Shown: positions 46,413-60,904, counted from the first letter of the stretch. The stretch is DNA of 64,000 bases from Hedera helix (GCA_947179155.2 OX359284.1:7860432-7924431), one strand, 5' to 3'. Program-made: numbers and translations. The notes: a model not told the origin generated them from the letters alone.

Positions 46413-48595
46413 TCTTTGCCACATAGACACTGAAAGTAATATGCCCTCTGTGACACCCCCAAATTCGGGTCTCAAATATCCAGATCCGGTCATCACAATC
46501 CAATACAAACATCCACCTCTAAACAACATACAATAACTAAATGCGGAATAATAAACATATGTTGTTCATTCAAAAGGAGTTACTAGTCCCAATATACGAT
46601 AACCTTACACAAAAGTACACAAATACCCTTAATAAAGTACTTAGGGTTTATATTACATAACAAGTAATTTAGTTAACTAAAAGGCTGCATCCTGAAGCCT
46701 ATCACTTCATCTTTTCCTTACCCTTGTTCTTCCCAGAAGTCTCGGGTTGCACTGCAATAAGGTTTCATGATATAGCAAGGGTGAGCAACTAGTTTGCTCA
46801 ACAAGTTTAAATAACAACAAGAAACAATATATCATGAATAAACGGGAATAGCTGAACAATTCAATAATATGAATAACATAAGAAGTAATAATGATTTGCT
46901 TTTAGATTCAAGATAGTCAAATAGACTATGAACTATAAATATCCACTGGAGTCAATAGCAGGTTGACCCAATGGTTACTACCAGAAATATGTATCCAAAG
47001 GGATCAGCCTCAGTACAATATGTGTATGCATAACATTTAATTTTCGTATTTTGTACCTGATATTAGATACAACGTACTCCCCTATAATAAAAGGGGTGTT
47101 CATAATAGTCCAAGAATCTGCATCTTCAATGATTTAGATAGCTTTTAAAATCTTTAACATAGATGTTTAGCCGAACAATGACTTAGACCTACTTTGAACA
47201 GTTCTTTAAACAGTAGAACAATAATTAAGTACAAGTCAAGGACTGTACAATATCAAGTGTAACAAGTGCGAATAACAATAATATCGATGTGGAATAATTG
47301 TAAAGTAATTAAACCACTCAAAGCATGCTTGGAATTACAGTTCAAGCTTAACTAAATAATTTGTTGAATGAAATGAGTTTAGGGATAAGGAACTTGTCTG
47401 TCTGCTCAGCTACAATTAATGTCTAGCTTTAACTAACAGGCTTTGAAAGACCTAACATTAATAAAATTGGTCTAATAATTAGTATGGCGTATTTGCACAA
47501 CTATACGTTCACTAAGGAACTGATCTACCACATAAGTACTAACACATAATTTATATCAGTCAAAATAATATTATTAACCTTATAGATCCTCAATCATATT
47601 AGGTTAATAATTTAATAAGTTAGAAAATATTTTTCTTAAGTGTTGGACACTTATTAAACCCTTAAACAACTTATTACAATTGTTTAATTAAATCATAATT
47701 AAATTTAAATTATTTTATTAACTCAATCTCTATTTAATTACTATTTAATCTTGATTAAATATAAATTAATTAATTAATTTTAGTTATTATTTAAAATAAA
47801 TAATAACTAATTGTACTTATTTATTATTTAATAAGAATTAAATAATAAATAATTATTGATTTAATTTTAACCTTCTTTAATTTAATATTAATCAACTAAT
47901 AATTAACTAAGTAATTAACCTCACTTATTATTTAATTTAAGGAAATTAAATAATAGTTTACTAATTTTAATCCTCTTTAATTATTATCTAATGTCAATTA
48001 AATAATAATTAATTATTTAATAAATTTTAATTATTATTTAAGATTAAATAAAAATCAATTTATTTATCCTTATTTATTATTTAAATTAAATAATAAATTA
48101 TTAATCTAATAACTTAATCATTATTTAATGCTAATTAAATAATCATTAATTACTTAATTATCCTTATTTATTATTTAATAATATAAAAAAAATAATTAAT
48201 TTATAAATTTTTATCTCACTTGAATTATTATGTAATAGGAATTAAATAATAATTGCTAATTTATCACATTTATTTATTATTAACATTTTAAATAATAAAT
48301 AATTAATGAAATCTTTAATTATTTATTGTACCTGAATGAAATGAGTTTAGGGATAAGGAACTTGCCTGTCTGTTCAGCTACAATTAATGTCTAGCTTTAA
48401 CTAACAGGCTTTGAAAGACCTAACATTAATAAAATTGGTCTAATAATTAGTACGGTGTATTTGCACAACTATACGTTCACTAAGGAACTGATCTACCACA
48501 TAAGTACTAACACATAATTTACATCAGTCAAAACAATATTATTAACCTTATAGATCCTCAATCATATTAGGTTAATAATTTAATAAGTTAGAAAA

Positions 48596-51500
48596 TGTGA
48601 GGATCCGAATTTTCAGAATTTCTTTAATAAAATTAAATAAGAATTTAATTGATAAAAGTTATCATTATTTTATGTGATTTAAGGTATGTGATGAGATTTA
48701 ATTGGTAAATTAAATTTGTACGGAGACCATGATAAATTGTGAGGAATTAAAATAATTGAAAAGTAAATAAATTGTTTAAAAACAATTTATGAGGAATAAA
48801 AGAAATTCAGGTAGAGGTACAATAAATTATTATGGAAATACGAAAATTATATTTAAATAGTATTATGTGGTAATGTGAAATATATGATTTAGATGTGTGT
48901 GTATATATATATATATACACACACATTTGTATATATATATATAAATGTGCATGTTTAATTGATAATTATAAATTTCATTAATTATGAAAATTAAGGGATT
49001 AATAATTAAATTAATCCGAAAATTTATGAAAAGTTAATGAGGAAATTAGTAAAATTATAATTATTGATTTTAGATTTAATCAAGAATTATGGAGGAAGTT
49101 TAGAAATTAATTGAGAAGAAAAGTAATTATATAAATTATATAATTTATATAAGGAAATTAAAATAATGTATGAAGAAAATAATAATTATATAATTATATA
49201 AAAATAATTATATAATTTATATAAGAGGATTAAGTAATAAATGTATAATTTTGGTTATATAATTAAGTGATAATTATGGAGGAATTTAAGAATTATTTAA
49301 GAAAGGAGAATGTAAATATATAAATTATATAATATTAAATTATATAATTTATATATAAAGAAGTTAGTAATAAATAATAAAGAAATGAAAATAAATTAGA
49401 AAAATGAATGTTTTAAGTTATTAAAAATTATGTTTATGTATAATGGAATTATTATGACTTTTATGAAGAATAATATTTCGGAAACAGGAACATGTTAGTG
49501 TAACATGTTGTCCAAATAACGAAGTGAAAAATTACGAAAAATAATTTTTATAAGTTATATGAATTAATTTATGAATTTTGGAGGTATTAACTACCTCATA
49601 TAATTACATGTATGGCGTTATGCATGTACAAAAATTGTCAAGTAAAATACCGAAAAAGGTTTTAATATTATTCATAAATCATGTTATGAATTTTGGTAAA
49701 TTAAAATAAATATTTTATATTTATTTTATAAAATATTTATTACACGTAATAACTACGTAATGTATTAAATTAATTACTTTGCATCGAAATTATCTTGAAT
49801 TGGAACATCCGAGAGAGAGCCAAGTCGGTGGAATTGTTGGGCAATCAAAAATGATTAAGTCCAATTGCTTATAAAAAGAAAAGGAAAGCAAAGAATAAAG
49901 AAATAAAAACAAAAAGGAGAAAAAGAAAACAAACAAAAACATTTCCTCTCTTTCTCTCCAACCGTGAATGCCATCAACCACCACCACCGACCACCATGGC
50001 TGCCAAGAGATGAGGAACAAGCTTCAAGGAGGTTTTTCTTTGGCTTGAGGAAGGTATAAGAATTATTTATTTGGTTTATTTATTATTTATGAGGATAAAT
50101 TAATTTTGTGGAAAAATAGAAAATAAATAGAATAATGATTCCAAATAATTTTTGGATATATATGTGTGAATTACATGATTTTTAGAGTTGTTTTGTGGGG
50201 GAAAACTTGATCAAAAATGAAAAATTGTTGAAAGTTGGTTACTGTTTCTGCGGAAAAAGAAGAAGAAGAAGAAAAGGGCTGCCGCGCAATCTGGCGTGGG
50301 GGTATAAACGGCGTCGTTTTGGCGTAGTAGGGCAGGGTCGCGCAATGCGCGGCTGAAGTTTCTGGAACCAGGGGGCCGAGCGACGTCGTTTTGGGACGTC
50401 CGGGGGTCGGCCCGCGCAATGCACGGCCGACGACACGCTGGAAATTTACCAACGTGCCCATGCCCTTTTCAATTAATACCGGCCGTGTCCTTTGACCACG
50501 GAAATTACGGTAATGCCCCTGGATTTTCCGGGAAATTCCGATTATGTCCCTAACATTGCTGAAATTACGGAAATGCCCCTGGGCTTTCCGGGAAATACCG
50601 AAAGTGTCCCTAAGGGCGCAAAAATTACCAAAATGCCCTCAGAAGTGATTTTAATTGAAATAAATGTTTAAAAATTATTTAAAAATCATAGAAAATTATA
50701 GAAAAATACTAAAAATATAGAAATGGTGTTTGGGCATTATGTTTAATATTTTTTCATGAATATTAAATATTGGAGATTAATATTTAAATACTTTAAATAT
50801 TAATCAAGTAAAGTTACAAGTTAGAAAATGATTAAATAAATTTCTGGTCAACCGATTATGCTAAATTTTATCCGGTGAGCCGGGTTGTCCGTATTGAGGA
50901 TGCTTGATATTAAGTTAAATTAATGTATTGAGAGATGAGGTTAATATAATTGACCATATAAATTGATAATTGGCCCGGAGATGATATTAAGTAATTAAAT
51001 TAATATCATAAGAGGATAAATAATTATTATTTGATTATTTTATGATCATAGGTTGATCGAGAGAGAGTTTTAAGCTATCAATTAAATAATTGGACGACAT
51101 GCAAGTTCTTCAGTCCTTTAATGTTAAATGTTGACTGTTATAATATGATAATACTTGTTCAAATGCATGTAAATTATGTGTTATGTGATCTGTGGCTAAT
51201 ATGACAACAATGTGTGTTCTGTGCAATGATGTGAGATATATTGCTATAGCAGAAGCACAAGCACATGATGCATGACACACACCGAGTATATTAAGGTATG
51301 TGCTACATGACGCATAAACTGTTGAACTTGTTGAGCCGTTGTGCTCATTACTTGCGTAATATAACTTTTGCAAGTTAAGAAATGAATTTCAAGAATATTA
51401 GATTATATAGAGACGGGTTTTCCTAAAAGGTTGTGAAAGTTATTATGAAATGTTTATATTCAATAATTTGTTAAGATTACATTAATATTTTGTATGTACA

Positions 51501-51932
51501 TATATGTTGGATCTGGATAGGACGAATAATGTTAAATTATGAACTGTGATTGTTCAAGATGATGGTAAGGATATAGATTATTATATGTTTATTTATGAAT
51601 TATGAAGCAAAGAAAGATTTTATGGATATGAACAATATTAAAATTTGAATGTTAAGTTTTATGATATTGGTACAGAAAGAAAAAGTGAAGGTTGCGATCC
51701 AGGGACTAGGATCGAAACGTAAAGATTTTTAATATCCAAATGTTTTAATACAATGATTAAGTTGAGAAAAAGAAAAAAAATTATACGAAAATTGATACTT
51801 GATGATTTTAAAATCAATTAATGGATGAATTAAGGTGATTAAAGATTTATTAACGGACCGAAATTTGGACGTTATGAAGATAAGGTATAATAAATATGAA
51901 ATTTAAATGGGTTGAATTTCGGGGTCGTTACA
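48596..51932 (+). mobile_element. Solo LTR F, same family as the LARD LTRs, GAAAA target duplication
   Basis: Bounds TGTGAGGATCCG..GGGGTCGTTACA are flanked by GAAAA at 48591-48595 and 51933-51937. It is collinear with the LARD LTR read in reverse: end words, the GAGC..GCTC hairpin at 51333-51346, the 60-bp-type array at about 50510-50640 and the CpG islet at 50280-50450. It is clearly diverged from the LARD copies, so it is an older subfamily. The interior was lost by LTR-LTR recombination. Confidence 0.93.
48897..48926. repeat. Palindromic (TG)n(TA)n(CA)n tract in F
   Basis: GTGTGTATATAT..ATATATACACACAC reads the same on both strands and can form a cruciform. Confidence 0.9.
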
Positions 51933-54815
51933 GAAAATATTTTTCTTAAGTGTTGGACACTTATTAAACCCTTAAACAACTTATTACAATTGTTTAATTA
52001 AATCATAATTAAATTCAAATTATTTTATTAACTCAATCTCTATTTAATTACTATTTAATCTTGATTAAATAGAAATTAATTAATTAATTTTAGTTATTAT
52101 TTAAAATAAATAATAACTAATTGTACTTACTTATTATTTAATAAGAATTAAATAATAAATAATTATTGATTTAATTTTAACCTTCTTTAATTTAATATTA
52201 ATCAACTAATAATTAACTAAGTAATTAACCTCACTTATTATTTAATTTAAGGAAATTAAATAATAGTTTACTAATTTTAATCCTCTTTAATTATTATCTA
52301 ATGTCAATTAAATAATAATTAATTATTTAATAAATTTTAATTATTATTTAAGTTTAAATAAAAATCAATTTATTTATCCTTATTTATTATTTAAATTAAT
52401 TATAAATTATTAATCTAATAACTTAATCATTATTTAATGCTAATTAAATAATAATTAATTACTTAATTATCTTTATTTATTATTTAATAATATAAAAAAA
52501 TAATTAATTAATTTATAAATTTTTGTCCCTCTTGAATTATTATTTAATAGGAATTAAATAATAACTGCTAATTTATCACCTTTATTTATTATTAATATTT
52601 TAAATAATAAATAATTAATGAAATCTTTATTTATTTAACTTAACCATAAATTTAGCTAACTAGATTAATATTTAAAATATTTAAATATTAAATTAATGAA
52701 AAATATCATCCCAATATCATTTTTGTATTATTATTATTTTTGTTATAATTTTAAATTAATTTTCAAATATTTAAATTAATTAAAGTTAACCCGAATGACA
52801 TTTCTGTAAATAAACCGAAAAACTGAACGGATGGGCAATATCGTAATTTTCCCGGAAGCTAGCTCCCGCGCATTGCGCGGGTGTAACACCAACAGGCCCC
52901 AAAACGGTGTCGTTTTGAGGAACTCGCAGACGGCTTCCGCGCGTAACGTGCGGAGTAAGTTTTCCTTATGCCAAACGACGCCGTTTTGGCTCAGCGTCTG
53001 TCGACTACATGCCTGCGTGCATTGCGCGGCCATCACTAATTTTTTTTTCTTCCAGCAGAAGGTGAACAGTGTCCGACAATACACACTTTAATAAAAATTA
53101 TACTATCAAGTAAGCTTTAACTCCTCCAAAAAAATTACCAATCACTTATTATCAATTTATAACATGAAAATTTAATTTTTCATGATTTAATATCATTTTT
53201 TTTTATAAAAAATTTTACATCACATAAACTACCACAAATCATAACTTTTTGTGTATAACTCAATTTTGAGTAATCCAAACTTTATTTTTCTCATGATTTA
53301 ATGTTCTATAATATTAAAACATCAAACATAAGTTTTATAAAAATATTTTTGGTCACAAATTTCAAGACTTGTTTATACACTACTAAACACATATTTTAGC
53401 ATACAAATTATACCAAAATACAAACCAAGTATATTAAACTCAAGCATGACATAAATATTACTACCACACATTATTAACTATATTAACATATTTATACTCA
53501 CATGTTGGTTTATTTAATTTAAAAACAAAAAACTAGATTTAGAATAACCATTACCTTGATTTAATGGCTATTTTCCTTTTTCTTCCAAAATAGGTGGTGA
53601 AAGAAGATGACATGAACTAGCTTAGAACTCCTCCTCCTTCTCTTGGTATTTTGCTCTCAAATATTTTGTTACACTCTCAAATGCTCTCTAGCTCTCTCTT
53701 TAGCTTGAAAATAAAAGATGAGAAATGACTACAAAAACTACTAAGTTGCAAGTATACTTACAATGGGAATAGATATAAAATCTATATCTATTAAAATACC
53801 ATCATGAAAATAGCAAGGATACTTACACAAGCTAACACATTAGGTGAAAAGAGGGATGATCCAAGTACTTGAAAAAAAAAATTCAAAACAAGCAACCTAG
53901 TTAAATAAATGAGTAATAAAAAAAAAATCAACTCACACTCTCTCTCTCATCTTACACGGCTGATGGGTTAAAATTTGTCCCACAATGATTGTCATAAGCT
54001 TTCTTTTTAATAATTAATAAGTTACATAATTATTTTCCAAGTGGACTCAAGCTTTGGGCTTTATTTAAAATACTAATTGGGCTTCTATTAAATTTTTTTG
54101 GCTACTAGTTTGCCACATTTTATTATTCTTCACTTGGGCTACTAATTGATCCATGTTGGGCTAAATCAATAATTTACACATTAATTATTCAATCCATGAT
54201 TAAATAAATAATTAGATTGAATAAATAATTAAATACTCTAACCCATTAGTATTAAATTACTAAATAGACTAATAAATATTATTATTAATATTTTACATTA
54301 TTTACATTAATTAATAATCATATTAATTAATTTATTATATTTAATTAACTCATTATATTCAATTTAATTAAATATTTAATTAATAGGAAACTTATCAATT
54401 ATTTTGATATTAAAACTTTAGGGTGTGTTCACTAATATTAGTGACCCCCTTTAATTAATTCTAGTAATTAATCACATAATCATTTAATCACGTAATTAAT
54501 TAATCACATAAAAAGATTTAAATAATCTCGTAAAACTAACTCGTTAGAAATTAAATTAATAATTTAATTAATAATGACGTGAAAATTCTAGGACATTACA
54601 CCCTCAGGTCAATCACATTTGATGTGATAAGCATATACTTTGTAGTCTTATTATTTTATTAATAAAAGTTTTATTTAAAGGCATTTTCTTATTCTTTGCC
54701 ACGCAGACACTGAAAGTAATATGCCCTCAAGCCAATCACATTTGATGTGATAAGCATATACTTTGTAATCTTATTCTTTTATTAATAAAAGTTTTATTTA
54801 AAGGCATTTTCTTAT

Positions 54816-55924
54816 TCATGATTAATTGGTTGAATTAATTAAATGAATAAACCCATAGCGTTGAGCAATACTTTTAGAATCACGATGTCAATCATGCTAA
54901 TAAGATCTAAATTCTAGATAGCTCAAAACTAAAATGTTCATAATCATGGGATCACTAAAATAGGAATTAGTGAATCCAGATAGATTAATATATACTATGC
55001 TTGCTCGTATGAAGATGATAATTGATCTAATAATCATTTGTGTTGAGACACTAAAACAAGTATGTAGGTTCTTATTAGAGAATAAGTTCACTGAACGTGA
55101 CTCACTCATAGAACACATAATAGAGTTTTACTTGCCTGTTAATAGGAGTTCCTTATGTGATAGTAGTATAAGTAATCCTTGAACTTAAGATCATCATAGT
55201 ATCTTGTATATGATGAGTCATACTTTGACATATTTCTTAAGACCTTTAGGTTATAACAAAGGGTATGCTCGGGTATAATAAGTTGTAAATGGAGATAGGT
55301 GAATGATTAACAAATGATCGATCACTTCCAGTAAAAGGAGAGAATGTCCTATGTAATTCGATAAATGACAACTCAAAAATCCTTGGCCAAGGTGGAATGA
55401 AAATTAGAAATGAGTTTTTAATTTACATTAGAGTTGTGCATTTGAGAATTTAAATGCATATAATCAAATAAAATAAGACTTGATAAAAATTTCACATCTT
55501 ATATTTAATTGGGACATTATATGGTATAATAATTGAATTGTACGGCAACTATTCGCGAAATAGGTTATTTGTGATCAAATATAAAAATTTATATTATCTA
55601 GAAAGTCGTTGATCGCTAGGGGGGACTTACCCTTGTTGTGGAATAAATATTATTTATTTAAATAAATTAAATAGTTTAATTCATTTATATAAATAAGATT
55701 AAAATTGTTCTAATTTATTTATTGTACAACCGGTATAATATAGATAATCTAAAGGGTCACACCGCAAAATTGAAATATTTATTTAAGAAGAAAGTGACAT
55801 AATTGTAATAATAAATTAAGTATATTTAATTTATACTATGGTGATAGAATAAATTAAATAGCTTAATATTTATAATTTAGTATTTTAGAAATACTAATTA
55901 TACATTAATAAGAATAGTCTTATT

Positions 55925-55975
<51 letters not shown>

Positions 55976-56033
55976 ATTGTTATTATTGTTGTTTTTATTG
56001 TTGTTGTTGTTGTTGTTGTTGTTTTTGTTGTTT

Positions 56034-56068
<35 letters not shown>

Positions 56069-56078
56069 GCTATTGTTG

Positions 56079-56152
<74 letters not shown>

Positions 56153-56820
56153 TAGTTCCTAAATAATTTAGAAATTAATTAAGAAATAGTAGTATTATTA
56201 TGAGTAATTAAGTTCCTAAATGGTTTAGAAATTAATTAATAAGAAATACTCTCATAATAAATAATTAAGTTCCTAAATAGTTTAGGAATTATAATTATTA
56301 TATTAAATTAATTTAGTTCCTAATTAGATTAGGAGTTAAATTAAAACTCTATTCGTAAAGAGTTTAGGAGGTTTTAGTATATTTATAAATAAGAGGAGTA
56401 TTATTATGGATTAGGTTGATACTTCGTTCACAAGTATTGGAGAATACTTCTAATAATTCTCTATATCTAAGAATTAGAGGGAATTAAGACTAGCCACCCA
56501 TTATTTGGAGAAACTAAAATTTACTTATTGAATTCATAGATCTTTTAGTACATCACCTTTAGAGGCTAAGCACTTTGGTAGTTAATGTTGATCTGAATAA
56601 TCTAATCGGTGGATTCAAGAGTTGAATCTACAAAGGTATAACTTTTATCATTCCTCAATTAATAATAGTCGCATAAGAAAGATCATGATTTTGGTTGGTA
56701 GAAAATTTTTAAATATAATTTATGCTTGTTTTCGTTGCCCTATTACAATTAGATTGTATGTATGTCTTGTTTTTGTAAACCAACAGACATAGGCTAAAAA
56801 TACCCAACAACTATATTGTC
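54816..56820. mobile_element. Copia-like non-coding repeat (uncertain)
   Basis: No coding frame. Text such as GACTCACTCATAGAACACA and the TGCCCTATTACAATTAG..ATACCCAACA end is reminiscent of copia LTR or leader sequence. Borders were not found. It includes a large trinucleotide array. Confidence 0.35.
55924..56153. repeat. (TTG)n/(TTA)n trinucleotide array
   Basis: About 45 TTG-type units with a few TTT or TTA interruptions, then about 23 TTA units. The poly-Leu frame is an artefact. Confidence 0.98.
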
Positions 56821-59800
56821 TTTGCACTCAGGCCAAAGACATTCACAACAACTTGAGTCCTAATGGTTAATACAAATAACAAAGAATAAACGAAAATAAT
56901 AAGAATAATAAAACAATGAATAAATATTATAGATACGCAATTTATTTATGTTTAAGGAATAATTTAATTTTTCATAGTTTAATAATGTCTAAATTGTCAA
57001 CACGATATCCAGATTATCAGAATGTGTCCAAGTCTAAGTTTGATGTTTAAGATTCATAGATTGGAAGTTAAATGATAAAGCTCACGGTACAAGAAATATT
57101 CAACAATCTAAAATACTCACCGTTCAAATAGAAAGTTCAAGTGAAAATATTCATAATTCAAATGTAAAGTTCCAAGTCCAAAATGCCATAGTTCAAATAT
57201 AACGGTTAGAATTCAACAGGAAGGTTTAGGTTAAAAGGTAATAGATGAAGTACAAACTATTAAGAAAATTTTAACGAATTGTTATTTCAGGAATTTTCAC
57301 CGTTTAATGTTAAAGGTTGTAAAAACGAATAATAATTTCTTACCATAGTAAGTTTAAAAATTTTAAAGGATGAAAGAATATGATATCCCATACCTTATCA
57401 CGTGACTAGATTTTGCGTTTTATGTAGTTGATCAGCCTATATGTATATTTATAATTTAATTAGTAATTACCCCAAATAAGTTTATAGTGTATACTAACTC
57501 GTATATTGTAAAATTGCTAAAAGTGTATTGATAGTATAAATTTGTGTAGTGTACATAATTGAGTAAAATAAACTTTCAAAATAATTTTGAAGAAATAAAA
57601 TAACTGTTAGTACAAATGTATATGCTTAAATGATTTGATGATGATGAATTAATTGTTAAAGAATGATTCAATGATGATTTTGTTAGTACTTGAATGATTT
57701 AGGGGGAGATTATTAGTTTATGTGTATATAATAATTCTGTTATAATTTGATGAATTATGAATGTATAATTGGCAAACAAGAAATTTCTATAGCTCTTATA
57801 AAAGAACACATTGTATAAGGGCTTAGAATTTGATAGGTTTATTAATGTATGTTTGTAATCAATAACTTTTGTGAAGTCCTTATAGTGAAATCAATGTATA
57901 AAGACTTAGAATAGAAGATAAAACTTGTTAGGTTGATCTTTAAAGAAAATTGGATGTGTAGACTATAGGAAATCATAAGTGTTCTTTATCGAATGTTTGT
58001 TCGGTTCATTATAAGTTTGCAGAATACACTTAGAAATTATAAGGTGAGATACTTTCATAGAGCTGATCGCAAAGTACACATCAGACAATCTATAATCATT
58101 ATAACAATCAATGATCAGGAGAGTCTTAGAATAAGTTAGAATTGTCAGATGAAAAACCTAAAGCTTAATTCTACTAGTGACTCTACAATTTGGGAATCAG
58201 TTTATGAAGAAGATGGTTGCTCAGAAATCATAGAGAATAACTCAATGATTTTGTCACAACAAGAAAGAAATGGAAAAAGTAATATGAAGGAACCTCAAAA
58301 GATCATAAAAAGATCATCGAGTAGAATAGATCAGAGTTGAATACAGTAAAGAGCAGAACGATCAAATCGTAAAGCTAACCAGGATTAATAAAGTATTAAG
58401 TGCAAAGTAAAGAGATTGTCAAGAAAAACAAACGATCGTTGAACAGAGCAGAGTTATAAGGAGATCAGAAGAAGACTCTGAGCTAAGCATTAAAGTATAA
58501 GAAGAATGATCAAGCTCATAATAAAAAATTAGATCTATGTTTATAGAGGAGAATAAATCAAAAAGATCAAGGGCATCCCACAAGATCAATACAAATATGA
58601 AAAGTTTGTAGAGTTCAGCTTAACATTGTACAGTAGAGACAAAAGATTCAAGTTGTAAAATAGCACTTAATGACAAAATCATGAACTGAAGAAGATGATT
58701 CAATAACAAGTGATCAGGATGATCTAACCAAGAAACTTTCCAACATAAAAAGTTAAAAGAATACAAGAAGCAGAACCTTATTCAACGATAAACAGTTTGT
58801 CGAGAGAAGAAAACATGTGGCATACACTTAGTAAAAGAAATACGTAGTTCAGATATAGTTCAAATTGGCAGAAGTACAGTCGTTAGATAAATTTCAGATG
58901 TAATTGGACAAAAGATCAAATAAAAGATAGCAGATTATGTTCGGATGAGTTCCATCAACAAGATCTGAAGAAGAAAAAAAGCATACATGATAGGCACTAC
59001 AACATAAGGAATATACTGAACAAAGAAATGATGAAGACTATAAATCTTGCAGACATCAACTGTTATATTGAAGGGGGGGGGGGGAGTCAGTTAAGTTGAT
59101 GAAGAGATATAACTTAACAATGATTAAGCCTAAGAAGAAGAAATCTTAGTTCTCAGGAAGTGAACTAAGTGTGTCTTGCAAAGAAAGGCAGAAAGGAAGA
59201 ATGATATATTGTAAAGGTCACAATTCATAAAGTTAACTCTGATTTCTTAAAGCAAAGTGATAATCGCAGAGTCAACTATAAGTTCGTAAAGTAGAATGAC
59301 GTTTTGTAGAGCTAAAGGATCATAAAATTGATCGTAATGTCTAGCAGATCGTAAAGCTGACAACAGAGCAGAAGAATCGCAAAGCTGATTGAAGAGTCTA
59401 CAAATCATAGAATAACTCATAGAGTCATTAGAATTCGTAAGGCAAAGAAAACTTCACAATAATAGCTTTGAGATCGTAGTGTTGATAAGAAAGAAGATAA
59501 ATCATAAAGAAAAAACGAAATTCGTGGAGGAATACAAGTAAGATACATTTTTGTAAAGTTGAAGAATTCAAAGGACCATACGATTAAGAAAATCATAGAG
59601 TATGTTAGACTTGACAACATACCTAACAAAAGACCTGACAATGAGGCTGATAATGGACTAACATCAAGATGATCCAAAGGGTGAGAATTTCAAGACGACT
59701 GCTTGTCATGTTAATTTCAAAGTGAGAATCAGACAAAGTTGTGTCTAACGACTATTTGTCCAAGCATCACTAGATACTAGGTTTCCATTTATAGTAAATT

Positions 59801-60303
59801 GATGAGAGTACGGGTTTGAAAGCAACCTGACATAGTATCTTCATGAGAACATCAAAGATCTTCTAGGATTGAAATATTAAATGAAGTAACGACAACTTTC
59901 CAATGGACGAATCCACAAACATCACTCTATAAATAAAAAGGTTCATTTGAAATTCAAATATGTTGAGAAGGGGACCGACATTGCAAGATTTGGTCAATGA
60001 AAGAGAGAGAGGACATGGATAAGATATGACATAAATTCAGTTGGAAAGTGATAAGAGGATTGATCAAAAGAAGAGATAATATCCTAAGCCAAAACTATTC
60101 TAAGTTTTTGGAAGATCAATTAAAGAGTGATTTCCACAAAGTTAGAGCATAAGAGAAAAAGGCACATCAAATGGCTCTAGAAATCAATGTTAAAGAGAAA
60201 TCGCTCAACTATTAAGTTTCATCAAAAAAGGAAGAATTAAACGCCAACATAGAAGCACCTCTCAAATCACTCATCACTTTTGATTACTGGTCTTAACCAT
60301 TGT
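56821..60303. other. Unassigned purine-rich sequence
   Basis: No gene. It is A/G-rich on the plus strand from about 58000, with recurrent AGATCGTAAAGCTGA-like words (58350-59420) that are the reverse complement type of those at 21070 and 41880. A run of G is at about 59073-59085. It may be the body of a decayed SIRE-like LTR ending at 60902. Confidence 0.45.
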
Positions 60304-60500
60304 TGCCAAGTCTAAGTGACTTGAAGAGATCTTAGTGATCTGGTCTTAGGGATCTTGTCTTAGTGACATATGCCAAGTTTAAGTGACTTGAAGAGATCTT
60401 AGTGATCTGGTCTTAGAGACATTGTCTTACTAACATCTGTCAAGTCTGATTGACTTGAAGGAATCTTAGTGATTCATTTTTGTAACAGTTCTTAGTGGAC
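60304..60500. repeat. 67-bp tandem repeat, three units
   Basis: TGCCAAGTCTAAGTGACTTG starts at 60304, recurs at 60371, and a diverged unit (TGTCAAGTCTGATTGACTTG) starts at 60438. Confidence 0.9.
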
Positions 60501-60860
60501 CTTGGTCTTAGTGACCTACATCCTTAGTGGATTTCTTGCCAGAAGTGCAGAAGAGTGGACTAAGAGATATTTATGCTCTGAACCACTTAAAATTTATGTG
60601 TCTCCTCTTATCTCTTTAACTGCTTGTATTATAACCATCATAACTATCATAATTGTTATAACTACTACAACAGTTCTATATCTTGCAATAAATTTTTAGA
60701 AACATTACTTAAAATCAGAAATGTTAATTCTTTATCTTGGATCAGAAAGGGGTTCTAACTAAATTACCTTTTTTCGCTGTGTTAATCACAATTGTTTAAT
60801 TATTTGGTAAACATGCTTTAATAAATAAATAAATTTCTTTGAAAAGGAAATAATCTATTC

Positions 60861-60902
60861 AACCCCCCTTCTAGATCACATTTGTGCCATCTAGGAATAA
60901 CA
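60861..60902 (+). mobile_element. 3' end of a SIRE/Maximus-type copia LTR
   Basis: ATTCAACCCCCCTTCTAG..GGAATAACA is the usual end of this LTR class and is followed at once by a primer-site-like sequence. The LTR's 5' end was not located. Confidence 0.6.
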
Positions 60903-60904
60903 AT

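Larger units (their letters stand above)
47365..52640. repeat. 968-bp tandem duplication inside E, second unit split by F
   Basis: Unit 1 is 47365-48332. Unit 2 starts at 48333 with the same TGAATGAAATGAGTTTAGGG, runs to 48595 and resumes after F at 51938-52640. Only scattered differences are seen, so the duplication was recent when F inserted. Both units are full of TTATTTAAT/ATTAAATAAT inverted words. Confidence 0.9.
46449..54600 (-). mobile_element. Solo LTR E (host of solo LTR F), CCCTC target duplication
   Basis: Bounds TGTGACACCCCC..GGACATTACA are flanked by CCCTC at 46444-46448 and 54601-54605. Without F it is about 4.8 kb, of which 0.97 kb is an internal tandem duplication. It has a GAGCAA/TTGCTC hairpin at 46783-46799 and a CpG islet at 52860-53040 with CAAACGACGCCGTTTTG (52972-52988) and CCGCGCATTGCGCGG (52866-52880). 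No primer site, polypurine tract or coding frame was seen. Confidence 0.85.
46413..54830. repeat. 117-bp tandem duplication, first unit split by solo LTR E
   Basis: TTTGCCAC..AGACACTGAAAGTAATATGCCCTC occurs at 46413-46448 and again at about 54696-54728. The rest of unit 1 (CAATCACATTTGATGTGATA to GGCATTTTCTTATT) resumes at 54606 and is repeated at about 54733-54815. E sits exactly within unit 1. Confidence 0.85.

Noticed and set aside
55926..56162. Poly-Leu frame
   Set aside because: Translation of the (TTG)n/(TTA)n array.
58149..58340. 63-codon frame starting MKNLKLNSTS
   Set aside because: Isolated, in A-rich decayed repeat sequence, with no motif or neighbouring exons.
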